NCBI GenBank assembly: GCA_027658995.1
Contig: JAQDQK010000013.1
Location: 29,613-93,612 of the forward strand
DNA from: Propionibacteriaceae bacterium AM104-82
GTDB lineage: Bacteria > Actinomycetota > Actinomycetes > Propionibacteriales > Propionibacteriaceae
DNA length: 64,000 nt
Direction of reading: 5' to 3'
Shown: one piece after another, positions 42,403 through 50,946 of the stretch
Position numbering within the stretch: position 1 is the stretch's first letter
Layout: each line of letters starts with the position of its first letter
Position numbers and translations under genes: made by a program
The notes under the pieces: generated by a model
Told to the model about the DNA's origin: nothing
The model's database searches: none
The model's input: the letters and a program-made list of their open reading frames with translations, nothing else

Positions 42403-43847
42403 ACCTGGTCGAGCGGATGGCGGCCGTGCGTGCGGGCAAGACCCCGCCGTCGGAGGCAGCGGACGAGCGTCAGGCCGCCGCCGAACCCGTCGAGCCCGTT
42501 CCGGTGACGCCCACCGCCCCTGTTGCCGAACCGGCCCCCTCGGCCGCCACGACCGAACTGAAGTCCGAGGCGCTCGGCAGGCTCAAGGACAAGGTCACCG
42601 AGACCCTCTATTCGGGGCTCGCCGCGCGCCTCAACGACTCGTCGATGACGGATGCCCAGTTGGACGCGCTGGTGCGCACCGAGTTGAAATCGGTGCTGGC
42701 CTCTGAGACCGCCTCGATGACGCAGGCGGAACGCGACCGGTTGGCCGACGACGTGCTGGCCGACGTCACGGGCCTCGGCCCGCTCGAACCGCTGCTCGCC
42801 GACCAGAACGTCACCGAGATCATGGTCAACGGATCCGACCAGATCTTCGTCGAGCACGACGGGCGGGTGGCGCGCACCGATGCGCGGTTCCGCGACGAGG
42901 AGCACCTGCGCGCCGTGATCGAGCGGATCGTCGCGAGGGTCGGCAGACGCATCGACGAGTCCTCACCGCTGGTCGACGCGCGCCTCAGCGACGGGTCGCG
43001 CATCAACGCCGTCATCCCACCCATCGCCGTCAGAGGGTCGTCGCTGACGATCCGGAAGTTCTCGAAGGAGCCCCTCAAGGTCACCGACCTGATCAGATTC
43101 GGGTCGCTCACCCCTGAGATCGCCCGGTTTCTCGAGGCCTGCGTGCGCGGCCGTCTCAACATCCTCATCTCCGGAGGCACCGGCTCGGGCAAGACCACCC
43201 TGCTCAACGTGCTCAGCGCCTACATCCCGGACTGGGAGCGCATCGTCACGGTCGAGGACGCCATCGAACTGCAACTCCAGCAGGAACACGTCGTCCAACT
43301 CGAGTCGCGGCCTCCCAATATCGAGGGACGGGGCGAGATCACCATCCGCGACCTGGTGCGCAACTCGCTTCGCATGCGGCCCGACCGGATCGTGGTCGGC
43401 GAGTGCCGTGCGGGCGAGGCCCTCGACATGCTGCAGGCGATGAACACCGGCCACGACGGGTCGCTGTCGACCATCCACGCCAACTCCGCGCGCGACTGCC
43501 TCTCCCGCCTCGAGACGCTGGTGCTGATGGCGGGCATGGACCTACCGCTGCGCGCCATCAGGGAGCGGATCGCCTCGGCGGTCGACCTCGTGGTGCAGAT
43601 CGCCCGCCTGCGCGACGGCACCCGTCGACTGGTCCAACTGGCCGAGGTGCAGGGCCTCGAGGGTCAGACGCTCGTCACGCAGGACATCTTCCTGTTCGAC
43701 TACGAGGCAGGCCTGGACGAGAACGGACGGTTCCGCGGCGCCCCGAGGCCGACGGGCGTGCGGCCAGGGTTCTCGACCCGGCTCGCCGACCAGGGCATCG
43801 AGCTACCCGCCGACCTCTTCGGAGAGGTGGTCGAGCGGCGATGGTGA
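42399..43847 (+). CDS. cpaF: Tad secretion ATPase CpaF/TadA
   Basis: 482 residues. After a low-complexity Pro/Ala stretch (to about 55) comes the N-terminal ATPase domain ([40 protein letters not shown]) and the VirB11-type core: Walker [19 protein letters not shown] near residue 260, the Asp box [11 protein letters not shown], Walker [25 protein letters not shown] and the His box [16 protein letters not shown]. It energises pilus assembly. Overlaps both neighbours (ATGA before; ATGGTGA after). Confidence 0.96.
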   Translation: MNLVERMAAVRAGKTPPSEAADERQAAAEPVEPVPVTPTAPVAEPAPSAATTELKSEALGRLKDKVTETLYSGLAARLNDSSMTDAQLDALVRTELKSVLASETASMTQAERDRLADDVLADVTGLGPLEPLLADQNVTEIMVNGSDQIFVEHDGRVARTDARFRDEEHLRAVIERIVARVGRRIDESSPLVDARLSDGSRINAVIPPIAVRGSSLTIRKFSKEPLKVTDLIRFGSLTPEIARFLEACVRGRLNILISGGTGSGKTTLLNVLSAYIPDWERIVTVEDAIELQLQQEHVVQLESRPPNIEGRGEITIRDLVRNSLRMRPDRIVVGECRAGEALDMLQAMNTGHDGSLSTIHANSARDCLSRLETLVLMAGMDLPLRAIRERIASAVDLVVQIARLRDGTRRLVQLAEVQGLEGQTLVTQDIFLFDYEAGLDENGRFRGAPRPTGVRPGFSTRLADQGIELPADLFGEVVERRW

Positions 43848-44785
43848 CCCTCTCGATCGACCCCACGCTGCTGGTGGCCGCCGTCAGCATCGTCGCGGCG
43901 CTGGCCCTGATGCTCGTCGTCGTGCTCACCCGGACACCGAACATTCCCCTGTCCCGGCGACGCCCCGACGCCCCGGTCCGTCGCTCCCCGGTGGCCACGG
44001 TCACCGATGCGCTGACCGGCCTATTGGGGCGGATCATGTCGGCGCGCGGGTCGCGACTGTCCGCCGCGATCAGCGGTTCCGGGATCCGGCTCCCCGCCCG
44101 CGACGTCGTCTTCCTCACGCTGTGCGCCGTCGTGGTCGCCTTCGCGGGAGGCCTCCTGCTGAAGGGGCCCGTGTTCGCCGTCGCGATGACGCTGGTCCCG
44201 CCGCTTGTGGTGTGGCTGTTGGTGCGGTCCAAGACCACGCGACGGCACCGCAGGTTCGCAGACCAACTCGATGAGACGACCCAACTGCTGGCCGGGTCGC
44301 TGCGTGCCGGCTACTCCTTCAACCAGGCACTTGTTGCGGTCTCGCGGGAGTCCGAGTCGCCGACGTCGGAGGAGTTTTCGAGGATCAACAACGAGGTGCG
44401 CCTCGGCCGGCCGCTCGGCGAGTCGCTGCTCGCCTGCGGCGCCCGGATGCGCTCGGAGGACTTCTACTGGCTGGCCCAGGCCGTCGCGATCAACCGAGAG
44501 GTCGGAGGCAACCTCGCCGACGTCCTCGACAACGTCGGCACCACGATCAGGGAGCGGTCCGAACTGCACCGCCGCGTCAGGGCGCTCTCATCGGAGGGGC
44601 GACTGTCGGCGATCGTGCTGATGGGCCTCCCGATCGTCGTCGGCCTCGGGCTCGCCGTCCTGAACCCCACCTACGTCTCCGGCTTCACGTCCTCGGCCAT
44701 CGGATACCTGATGCTGGTGGCCATCGCGGTGCTGCTCATCGTCGGTGGGTTCTGGCTCAGGGCCATGATCACGATCAAGTACTAG
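43841..44785 (+). CDS. tadB: Tad inner-membrane platform protein TadB
   Basis: 314 residues from ATG 43841. It has an N-terminal membrane helix, a second pair of helices near residues 85-125, and the T2SF/GSPII_F domain RRFADQLDETTQLLAGSLRAGYSFNQALVAVSRESESPTSEEFSRINNEVRLGRPLGESL, followed by C-terminal helices. It forms the platform with TadC. The ATG overlaps the cpaF stop. Confidence 0.92.
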   Translation: MVTLSIDPTLLVAAVSIVAALALMLVVVLTRTPNIPLSRRRPDAPVRRSPVATVTDALTGLLGRIMSARGSRLSAAISGSGIRLPARDVVFLTLCAVVVAFAGGLLLKGPVFAVAMTLVPPLVVWLLVRSKTTRRHRRFADQLDETTQLLAGSLRAGYSFNQALVAVSRESESPTSEEFSRINNEVRLGRPLGESLLACGARMRSEDFYWLAQAVAINREVGGNLADVLDNVGTTIRERSELHRRVRALSSEGRLSAIVLMGLPIVVGLGLAVLNPTYVSGFTSSAIGYLMLVAIAVLLIVGGFWLRAMITIKY

Positions 44786-44791
44786 GAGCCG

Positions 44792-45673
44792 ATGATGCCT
44801 GTTGAGATCATCATCCTGACGGTGCTGCTGGGCGCGGCGCTCGGCATCGTCGGCTGGGTGCTGGCGAGCGGATCGCCCCGCCGCGCCGTCCTGAGCAACC
44901 TCGAACGCGGCGCAAGTACAAAGGCCCCGAGCACCACGGTGCGGACGCAGGCCCGCGGCACAAAGTGGGCCGCGCTGCTGCCGAGCACCTGGTACGAGCG
45001 CACCGCCCGGAAACTGGCGCACGCCGGAATGGGCGAGAAGTTCACCCCAGAGAAGACCGTCGCCGCGAAGCTGATCGGGACGCTGCTCGCGGCCCTGTTC
45101 GGAGCCCTGCTGATCACCAGGATCGGGGCAGGCTGGACCTGGCTGGCGGCGGCGGGCCTGATGGTCCTTACCTTCTTCCTTCCCGAGATCCTGATGTACA
45201 ACGCATCCATCAAGCGCCGGGCTGAGGTCGACCTGCAGTTGCCCGACATGCTCGACCAGATGAGCATCGCGGTCTCCGCGGGCCTCGGCTTCGACGCGGC
45301 GATGCTGCGGGTCGCCAAGGCCGGCCACGGGGTGCTCGCGGAGGAGTTCGTCCGCACCATCCAGGACCTGCACGTCGGCAAGTCGCGCCGCTCGTCGTAT
45401 GAGGATCTCAACGCGCGCGTCGGGTCGGTACCGCTGCGCCGCTTCACCCGCACCATCGTGCAGGCGGAGACCTACGGCCTCGGGTTGGTCGACGTGCTGC
45501 AGACCCAGGCCGACGAGTTGCGCGACATCCGCAAGCAGAACGCCGAGCGCAAGGCGATGGCCATCCCCGTGAAGGTGACCTTCCCGTTGATCGTGGCGAT
45601 CCTGCCCGCGCTGTTCATCGTGGTGCTCGGCCCGGCGGTGGTCAACATCGTCACCAACCTCGGGAGGCTGTGA
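44792..45673 (+). CDS. tadC: Tad inner-membrane platform protein TadC
   Basis: 293 residues. Membrane helix at the N terminus, a helix pair at about 90-135, then the GSPII_F domain with IKRRAEVDLQLPDMLDQMSIAVSAGLGFDAAMLRVAKAGHGVLAEEFVRTIQDLHVG and C-terminal helices. Two ATGs stand in tandem (44792 and 44795); AGGAG fits the second better, so the first Met may be absent. It lies 6 bp after tadB. Confidence 0.92.
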   Translation: MMPVEIIILTVLLGAALGIVGWVLASGSPRRAVLSNLERGASTKAPSTTVRTQARGTKWAALLPSTWYERTARKLAHAGMGEKFTPEKTVAAKLIGTLLAALFGALLITRIGAGWTWLAAAGLMVLTFFLPEILMYNASIKRRAEVDLQLPDMLDQMSIAVSAGLGFDAAMLRVAKAGHGVLAEEFVRTIQDLHVGKSRRSSYEDLNARVGSVPLRRFTRTIVQAETYGLGLVDVLQTQADELRDIRKQNAERKAMAIPVKVTFPLIVAILPALFIVVLGPAVVNIVTNLGRL

Positions 45674-45674
45674 G

Positions 45675-46703
45675 GTGCGCGTCCTGCCGCTCGTCGTGAT
45701 CGCCTGCGTGCTCGGCGCCATCGCGGCGCGCCGCCTCGCGCTGTCCTCCGGGCGACGCCGCGCCCGCGGCTACTCGAGTTCGCCGCTTGTCGTGACCGCC
45801 CTGGCCGCCGGACTCGGGGTGTGGGCCTCGCTCGCGGTCCCCGACCGGGCTCTGGTCGCGGTGGTTCCGGTGCTGGCGGCGTGGGCGGTCCTCGTCGACG
45901 TGGACTGTCGCACCAAACTGCTTCCCGACCTGCTGACGCTGGGGGCGGCCGGCTGGCTGTTCGCCGTTTCGGCCTGGACCGCGCAGGGCCGCATCGCGAC
46001 CGTCGCTGGGCTCGCCACGGCGGCGGTGTTCCTGATCCTTGCGCTGCTCGCCCCGTCGTCCTACGGGTTGGGCGACGTGAAGTTGGGGCTGACGACCGGC
46101 GGGGTCGCAGGCTGGTTCGGCGGTTGGCCCGCCGTGCTGGCGGCCACCCTCGCGTTCGTCGCCCTGTCCTTGGTCGGCGTGATCGTCGCCGCGGCCCGTC
46201 GTCGGCGGTTGCGCGACATCGAGTTGCCGTTCGGCCCCTTCCTGGTACTTGGCGCCCTGGTCGCACCGTGGCTCCGTCCCGAACACCTCGGCATCGGCTC
46301 GGTGCTGGAGAGGAGCGTTGAGATGTCCTGGACCACCGGTGGCGCCATGGCGGTGACGCTGCTCGCCGCCCTGCTGATCGCCTGGGCCGTGAGCCGCCCG
46401 ACCATGGCGGGAACGTTGACGATGCACGGAGTCGGGGTCGAGCGCCAGTTCCTGCTCACGGGCCGCCGGGTCGAGATCGACGCGGACGGCTTCAAGGGAA
46501 CGGTGACGGCAACCAGGGACCCCGACCGGGTCCGGGTCAGCGGAGTAGGCGTCGGCGGAAGCCGCCGTAGCTTGATGCTCCGCGACGGCTGGACCCGCCG
46601 CGTAGCCGGCCACCCGATGACCTTCACGTCGAGGGGCGTGAGGATCGGCCACCAGTTGAGCTTCGACACCACCCTGCAGGAAATGGGTCTGGCCGAGGGC
46701 TGA
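45675..46703 (+). CDS. A24 prepilin peptidase (TadV/CpaA-like) with C-terminal extension
   Basis: 342 residues from GTG 45675, one base after the tadC stop codon. Residues 1-205 are a multi-span A24 aspartic peptidase: AVLVDVDCRTKLLPDLLTLGAAGWL (first catalytic Asp about 76) and YGLGDVKLGLTTGGVAGWFGG (second, GxGD). Residues about 217-342 form an extra region: one membrane helix (AMAVTLLAALLIAWAV) followed by a beta-rich soluble domain (LTMHGVGVERQFLLTGRRVEIDADGFKGTVTATRDPDRVRVSGVGVGG). AGGAG lies 7 nt before an internal ATG at 46323, so this part may also be made separately. Confidence 0.85.
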   Translation: MRVLPLVVIACVLGAIAARRLALSSGRRRARGYSSSPLVVTALAAGLGVWASLAVPDRALVAVVPVLAAWAVLVDVDCRTKLLPDLLTLGAAGWLFAVSAWTAQGRIATVAGLATAAVFLILALLAPSSYGLGDVKLGLTTGGVAGWFGGWPAVLAATLAFVALSLVGVIVAAARRRRLRDIELPFGPFLVLGALVAPWLRPEHLGIGSVLERSVEMSWTTGGAMAVTLLAALLIAWAVSRPTMAGTLTMHGVGVERQFLLTGRRVEIDADGFKGTVTATRDPDRVRVSGVGVGGSRRSLMLRDGWTRRVAGHPMTFTSRGVRIGHQLSFDTTLQEMGLAEG

Positions 46704-46769
46704 CCACAGGGGCTGCGGTCGTTCGTCCCTGCTTCCTCCCGTGCGAACCATCGACTGGTCGTCGACCAG

Positions 46770-46821
46770 CCTGATACGAAATGTCATCAGGTATTCTTAT
46801 CTGTACGCATTACGTATCAGG
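46770..46821. promoter_or_regulatory. operator/promoter of the abiE operon
   Basis: CCTGATACG (46770-46778) and CGTATCAGG (46813-46821) are perfect 9-bp inverted arms, with a third half site ATCAGGTA at about 46786-46793. TATTCT (46792-46797) is a plausible -10 between them. AbiEi antitoxins are known to bind inverted repeats upstream of their own operon. Confidence 0.55.
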
Positions 46822-46829
46822 AGGTGGCC

Positions 46830-47384
46830 GTGGCAACCACACCGTCGACCGCAAACGAAGCTGGCCTGTCGCGCAGCGGCCTGTACCGCGCAACGGACGC
46901 TGGGAGCTTCACGCGAATAGCGCGCGGGATCTACCTGCCGTCCGACGGTCCCGCCGCGGACTGGGACCTGATCGAGGCCGTGACCCGACGACCGGATGCG
47001 ACCATCTGCCTGATCTCTGCGCTGGCTCACCACGACTTGATCGACGCGATCCCCGAGAGCCTCGACGTCGCGATCCCCCGAGGCGGGCGAGCGCCGGCGA
47101 CGGAGCAGGCGATCACCTGGCATCAGTTCGACGCAGCCACCTTCAACCTCGGCCGCGAGACGACCCCGATCACCGGCACGGAACTGAGGATCGGCCTCTA
47201 CTCGTCCGAACGCTGCATCGCCGATGCTTTCCGGCTGCGTGGGCAGGTCGGATACGAAACGGCCCGTGATGCCCTCAAGGAGTGGCTCCGCCGTGGCGGA
47301 AACCCAGCCCGCCTGATCGGGTTCGCGACAAAGCTCCCTCGCGCGAGGGGCCCGATCCTTCAAGCACTGGACGCTCTGTCATGA
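46830..47384 (+). CDS. abiEi: AbiEi-type antitoxin (type IV toxin-antitoxin)
   Basis: 184 residues from GTG 46830, five nt after AGGAGG (46819-46824). The N-terminal winged helix (LSRSGLYRATDAGSFTRIARGIYLPSD) and the C-terminal antitoxin domain (ITGTELRIGLYSSERCIADAFRLRGQVGYETARDALKEWLRRG) match AbiEi proteins, which repress the operon and neutralise the AbiEii nucleotidyltransferase. The stop overlaps the next gene's ATG (ATGA), as expected for this module. Confidence 0.8.
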   Translation: MATTPSTANEAGLSRSGLYRATDAGSFTRIARGIYLPSDGPAADWDLIEAVTRRPDATICLISALAHHDLIDAIPESLDVAIPRGGRAPATEQAITWHQFDAATFNLGRETTPITGTELRIGLYSSERCIADAFRLRGQVGYETARDALKEWLRRGGNPARLIGFATKLPRARGPILQALDALS

Positions 47385-48235
47385 CGTCTGGCGAAGAGGT
47401 CTTCAAGCTTCTTCAAGCCAAGGCACGCTCAACGGCGCACCGCACGGGGCAGCCGACGCCCACACAGGAGTATCTGGTCCGGCATCTGCTGGAGTCTTTC
47501 CTCGATCGCCTCCGGCGCAGCAAACACGGGCACGACTTCGTACTCAAGGGCGGCATCCTGCTCGCCGCGTATGGGGTGCGCCGTCCCACCAAGGACGCCG
47601 ACGCTAACGCGATCGATGCGGATGTCACGCCCGAGCACCTGCGCCGCGTCGTGACCGACCTTGCCACGGTCCATGCCGGCGATGGAATCATCTTTGATCT
47701 GTCCAGCATCACCGTTCAGGAGATCCGCGAACACGCGACATATCCCGGCTTCCGCGTGCGGATCACCGCCACGATCGGGCCGTGGAAGGGCAGTTCCACC
47801 TGGGACGTCAGCACAGGCGATCCGATCGTCCCGGAGCCACGCCTGGTCGTGATCGAACGACTGTTGGGTGACCCACTGGAGTTGTTGGGGTACGCGGCTG
47901 AGACAACCATCGCAGAGAAAGCCGTCACCATTCTCGAACGGGGTATCACCAGCACGCGCTGGCGGGATTACGTCGACATCGTGCAACTCTGTCGCCAGGG
48001 CTTCGATCCCGAGGAACTGCGTCGGTCTGCCGAGGCTGTGGCGCGCTATCGCCAAGTCGCACTGGAAGCCGTCGGCCCACACCTGGAAGGCTACGGTTCC
48101 ACCGCTCAGAGCAAATGGGCTGCTTGGCGCCGCAAGGAGCATCTCGAGCCAGTGTGCGAGGCTGAACTCGATGCCCAGGTGGCGCTCGTCGCGGCCTTCA
48201 TCGACCCCGTCTTCGGATCGCCAACCAGAACGTGA
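47381..48235 (+). CDS. abiEii: AbiEii-type nucleotidyltransferase toxin
   Basis: 284 residues. DNA polymerase beta-like nucleotidyltransferase: DFVLKGGILLAAYGVRRPTKDADANAID carries the GG and DxD (KDADAN) motif, followed further on by LGYAAETTIAEKAVTILERGITSTRWRDYVDIVQLCRQ with the AbiEii Lys/Asp pattern. AbiEii toxins modify nucleic acid or tRNA and cause growth arrest during phage infection. The hydrophobic loops are complete and no frameshift is seen, so the system may be active. Confidence 0.82.
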   Translation: MTSGEEVFKLLQAKARSTAHRTGQPTPTQEYLVRHLLESFLDRLRRSKHGHDFVLKGGILLAAYGVRRPTKDADANAIDADVTPEHLRRVVTDLATVHAGDGIIFDLSSITVQEIREHATYPGFRVRITATIGPWKGSSTWDVSTGDPIVPEPRLVVIERLLGDPLELLGYAAETTIAEKAVTILERGITSTRWRDYVDIVQLCRQGFDPEELRRSAEAVARYRQVALEAVGPHLEGYGSTAQSKWAAWRRKEHLEPVCEAELDAQVALVAAFIDPVFGSPTRT

Positions 48236-48282
48236 CCGTTAGCGAGCGTGCACAACCTGGGCACGGGCCCAAATACAACAAA

Positions 48283-48310
48283 GTCCCGGAAACTCAAGAG
48301 TTTCCGGGAC
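48283..48310 (-). terminator. terminator next to the tRNA-Pro 3' remnant
   Basis: GTCCCGGAAACTC and GAGTTTCCGGGAC, 13-bp perfect stem with a 2-nt loop, followed on the minus strand by TTTGTTGTATTT. It probably was the terminator of the tRNA-Pro before an element inserted, and it also lies after the abiE genes. Confidence 0.75.
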
Positions 48311-48315
48311 CTATG

Positions 48316-48352
48316 GTCGCGCTGACAGGATCTGAACCTGCGACCCCTTGAC
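48316..48352 (-). repeat. duplicated tRNA-Pro 3' end (candidate attachment site)
   Basis: 37 nt that match the 3' end of the intact tRNA-Pro at 49836-49872 with 2 mismatches (48320 and 48332), exactly 1520 bp away and in the same orientation. It covers the anticodon-stem 3' side, the T arm and the acceptor end. The 5' half of the tRNA is missing here. This is the expected scar of tRNA-targeted integration. Confidence 0.75.
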
Positions 48353-48429
48353 TCTGAGAGATAGAAGCAAGGAAGTCCAGGGAATGAGGGGATTTGCCCG
48401 GCCACACAGGCTTTTGCGGGTGCTTCCAC

Positions 48430-48665
48430 CTACCCGTTATAGCCCGTCGTTTCCTGTGACATCCCATCGCTAGCGGTGACATCGGCCTTGTCCCCCTGGA
48501 GCAGCGACGCCGCCGCCGCGACCACGGCCTCGGTGCTGGTGACCGCGGTGTAGTGCCCCCGGTTGACTGCTGCCGTGTGACCGAAGAGTCGAGTTCTGGT
48601 CGCCTCCGGCAGCACGTCGTAGAGCAACGTGTTGTTCGTAGTGCGCCACGAGTGTCTCAAGGCGC
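48430..48665 (-). pseudogene. tyrosine integrase, C-terminal fragment
   Basis: The readable part begins near LRHSWRTTNNTLL and continues RTRLFGHTAAVNRGHYT, the HxxR-like box, GH motif and catalytic Tyr of a phage-type tyrosine recombinase, ending with a normal stop at 48430. Everything N-terminal to about 48660 is missing and is replaced by unrelated sequence read on the other strand. It lies next to the tRNA repeat, so it is the remnant of the element's integrase. Confidence 0.65.
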
Positions 48666-48667
48666 AT

Positions 48668-49143
48668 GCCGCAGCGAACCAGGAGCTCGTGAGCCAGGTC
48701 GGCGGCGCGGCACAGCGCATCGAGAAGCGGACCGAAGAGCGCGTGCAGAAGGCCGTCGATCAGGTCGCCGGGGAAGCCGGGCAGATCGTCACGGCGAACC
48801 TCGACGCCTCGAACGAGCGCGCCGAGCAGATCATGCAGGCGACGACGAAGCTGGAGGCCCGTCAGCTCTGGTCGGCCGCCGCCGCGATTTGCCTCGCGCT
48901 CCTGCCGGTCGCCGTGGTCGTCGCCGTCTCTGGATGGGATATCGCCGGGGGCTCATCACAGGCGCGCAGTGGGTTCTGGACGTGGACAGGAGCATGTGGC
49001 TCGGCATCGGGCGCTGGCTCGTGGTCGCCGTGGGCATCGTCGGGGCCGGCTACGGACTCTTCGCGTCCGCCCGTTGTGTCGCCGGCCTGGTGGAGACCTG
49101 GCGGGGCCGAGGGATGCAGAAGTGGCCGAGGTGGCGGAAGTAG
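48668..49143 (+). pseudogene. frameshifted membrane/mobilisation-type protein fragment
   Basis: One reading frame gives a coiled-coil stretch (NQELVSQVGGAAQRIEKRTEERVQKAVDQVAGEAGQIV) and a membrane helix (LWSAAAAICLALLPVAVVVAVSGW); near 48940-48960 the sense continues in another frame with a second helix (GIGRWLVVAVGIVGAGYGLFASARCVAG) and a basic end (WPRWRK). The start is missing and the shift breaks the frame. The layout resembles accessory mobilisation proteins of actinobacterial integrative plasmids; that assignment is tentative. Confidence 0.5.
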
Positions 49144-49152
49144 GCCACCGCA

Positions 49153-49158
49153 TAGGAT
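49153..49158 (+). promoter_or_regulatory. -10 box of the GNAT gene (leaderless)
   Basis: TAGGAT, then 6 nt, then ATG 49165. Confidence 0.5.
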
Positions 49159-49164
49159 TAGCGT

Positions 49165-49665
49165 ATGACGAACGACGATGCGGACAGCAGGTCGAAGAAG
49201 AACGAGTACACGGTCACGGTGCTGAGCGATGCCGACGCCGGAGAGGTCATGACGCTCCAGCGCGCCGCCTACGTCACCGAGGCTCAGGCGCACCACGACC
49301 TCGACCTGCCGCCGCTCACCCAGACCCTCGAAGAGCTGCGAGCGGAGCTGGATGACCCGGACGTGGCTGCGCTCGGCGTTCGCGAAGAGGGCCGACTCAT
49401 CGGAGCCGTGCGCCTCCGTCGGGTCGGTTCCGCCGTCGAGCTCGGACGCCTGACCGTGGTGCCTGATCGCCAGGGGAAGGGTGTCGGGAGCTTCCTGCTC
49501 GGTGAGGCTGAAATGGTGTTCCCCAATGCACGAGAGATGCAGCTCTTCACCGGAGAGCACTCGACCGCGAACATCCGACTCTATGAGCGCAGCGGCTACG
49601 TCGAGACAGGCCGCACACCCGTCGGGGACTACTCGATCGTCCACCTCACCAAGGCGCTCTCTTAG
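49165..49665 (+). CDS. GNAT family N-acetyltransferase
   Basis: 166 residues. The acetyl-CoA motif is VELGRLTVVPDRQGKGVGSFLLGEAE (Q/RxxGxG/A), followed by LFTGEHSTANIRLYERSGYVETGR, typical of GNAT C termini. The reading frame is intact, unlike the neighbouring fragments, and it lies inside the tRNA-bounded remnant, so it may be retained cargo. The substrate is unknown. Confidence 0.85.
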   Translation: MTNDDADSRSKKNEYTVTVLSDADAGEVMTLQRAAYVTEAQAHHDLDLPPLTQTLEELRAELDDPDVAALGVREEGRLIGAVRLRRVGSAVELGRLTVVPDRQGKGVGSFLLGEAEMVFPNAREMQLFTGEHSTANIRLYERSGYVETGRTPVGDYSIVHLTKALS

Positions 49666-49725
49666 CCTCCCGAGGGCAAGGGCGCTCGCGCCTGCGGCAG
49701 CCGACCCTAGGATGTGAGACGACGA

Positions 49726-49759
49726 AGGGCCTGCTGCACCACCTGGTGCAGCAGGCCCT
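49726..49759 (+). terminator. terminator of the GNAT gene
   Basis: A 16-bp perfect stem, AGGGCCTGCTGCACCA and TGGTGCAGCAGGCCCT, with a CC loop, followed by CATCTGTTCC. Confidence 0.8.
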
Positions 49760-49800
49760 CATCTGTTCCTAGCGGTCACATCGCTCCCGGATACGACAGT

Positions 49801-49831
49801 ACCCAGGTGAGAAACCCTCTCTCACCTGGGT
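49801..49831 (-). terminator. terminator of tRNA-Pro
   Basis: ACCCAGGTGAGA and TCTCACCTGGGT, 12-bp perfect stem with a 7-nt loop, just 3' of the tRNA on the minus strand. Confidence 0.75.
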
Positions 49832-49836
49832 AAACG

Positions 49837-49910
<74 letters not shown>

Positions 49911-49997
49911 CCCGGATCGTTTCCGATCCGAAAGGAGACTTTAGCGGACCCGAGGCACTCTGGTCCAACTGGGGCCGCGGGCACCGTCAAGCGTCTC

Positions 49998-50648
49998 TCA
50001 GGGCAGGCGCCTGACGAGGACGATCGAGTCCTCCAGCACCGCCGGGCTGCCGTCAGGAGCGGTGACCTGGCGGCCTCGCACCTCGGCCGTCTCGACGACC
50101 CACTCCCCCGGCGCCAGGTCCAGGTCGGCGACCTCCGCCTCGGGCGAGGACTGCTTGAAGTCGTGGCGATGCTCGTCGGCCGCCCACGGCGGCGGGGCCG
50201 CGTGGGAGGTGAGCAGGAGTCGGCCTCCCGGCCCCACAAGTGACGCCGCGGTGCGCAGGATGGCGGCCCGTTCGAGGGCAACCGGCGACTGGAGGAAGCT
50301 CGCGGTGACCAGGTCGAAGTGGCCGTCAAGGTCGAGTTCGGTGAGGTCGCCGACGAGGAAGCTCGCCTGGTCCTCGACACCTTGCTCCTCGGCCGCGAGT
50401 CGGGCCCGTTCGATCGCGGCGGGTGAGATGTCGATGCCGATGGCGTCCCAGCCCTGCTGGGCGAGCCAGACCACGTCGCCTCCTTCTCCACAGCCCAGAT
50501 CGAGGGCCGAGCCTGGCTCAAGCAAGGATGCCACCTCCGCGAGGACCGCGTTGACGCGGCCCGACCACACCTGGTCGCGCTCCTTGTACCAGGACTCCCA
50601 GAACTCCCCTGGCTCGCGTTCCTCGTCGGGGTGGTGGTGATGCGTCAT
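49998..50648 (-). CDS. class I SAM-dependent methyltransferase
   Basis: 216 residues. A His-rich start (MTHHHHPDEEREPGEFWESWYKERDQVWSGRVN) is followed by motif I SALDLGCGEGGDVVWLAQQGW, AIGIDISPAAIERARL (motif II) and VGDLTELDLDGHFDLVTASFLQSPVALERAAIL. The pattern is similar to small TehB/TPMT-like methyltransferases acting on thiols or metalloid compounds; the true substrate is unknown. GAAGGA precedes the ATG. The gene is divergent from a reductase, with a 78-bp element between them. Confidence 0.83.
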   Translation of the reverse strand: MTHHHHPDEEREPGEFWESWYKERDQVWSGRVNAVLAEVASLLEPGSALDLGCGEGGDVVWLAQQGWDAIGIDISPAAIERARLAAEEQGVEDQASFLVGDLTELDLDGHFDLVTASFLQSPVALERAAILRTAASLVGPGGRLLLTSHAAPPPWAADEHRHDFKQSSPEAEVADLDLAPGEWVVETAEVRGRQVTAPDGSPAVLEDSIVLVRRLP

Positions 50649-50751
50649 CGATTGTCCTTCCGTCGCCTGTCACGGCAAACGTAGCGCCCCGCGGGCTGTG
50701 TGGACTCCGAGGACCGAGACCCGACAAGAGCCGTGGGTCGGGTTTGGCGAT

Positions 50752-50829
50752 GAGCATGTCTGGTTGCTCGTTGGCCGATCGGGCACGTTTGAACGAGCTA
50801 ATCGGAAACGAGTTACCAAACATGCTCAA
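50752..50829. repeat. 78-bp inverted-arm element, copy 2
   Basis: Left arm GAGCATGTCTGGTTGCTCG and right arm CGAGTTACCAAACATGCTC (plus AA) pair at 16 of 19 positions around exactly 38 bp. The right half (GAACGAGCTAATCGGAAA and the right arm) is nearly identical to copy 1. It sits between the start regions of two divergent genes. Confidence 0.85.
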
Positions 50830-50934
50830 GTTCATGGTCCGGCAGGCGCCCCGTACTCCTTTGGGCCTGCCGCGGGCTCGTGCGTGTCGCGACAACGGAT
50901 GATGCCGAGGCCTTGCATCGCGGGATCGGCGTCG

Positions 50935-50940
50935 TAGCGT
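50935..50940 (+). promoter_or_regulatory. -10 box of the DHFR-like gene (leaderless)
   Basis: TAGCGT, then 6 nt, then ATG 50947. Confidence 0.45.
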
Positions 50941-50946
50941 CGAGGC

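Noticed and set aside
48553..49143. Intact 196-codon gene on the plus strand from 48553
   Set aside because: The sensible protein changes frame near 48950 and its start overlaps the integrase fragment on the other strand, so it is a decayed gene rather than a whole one.
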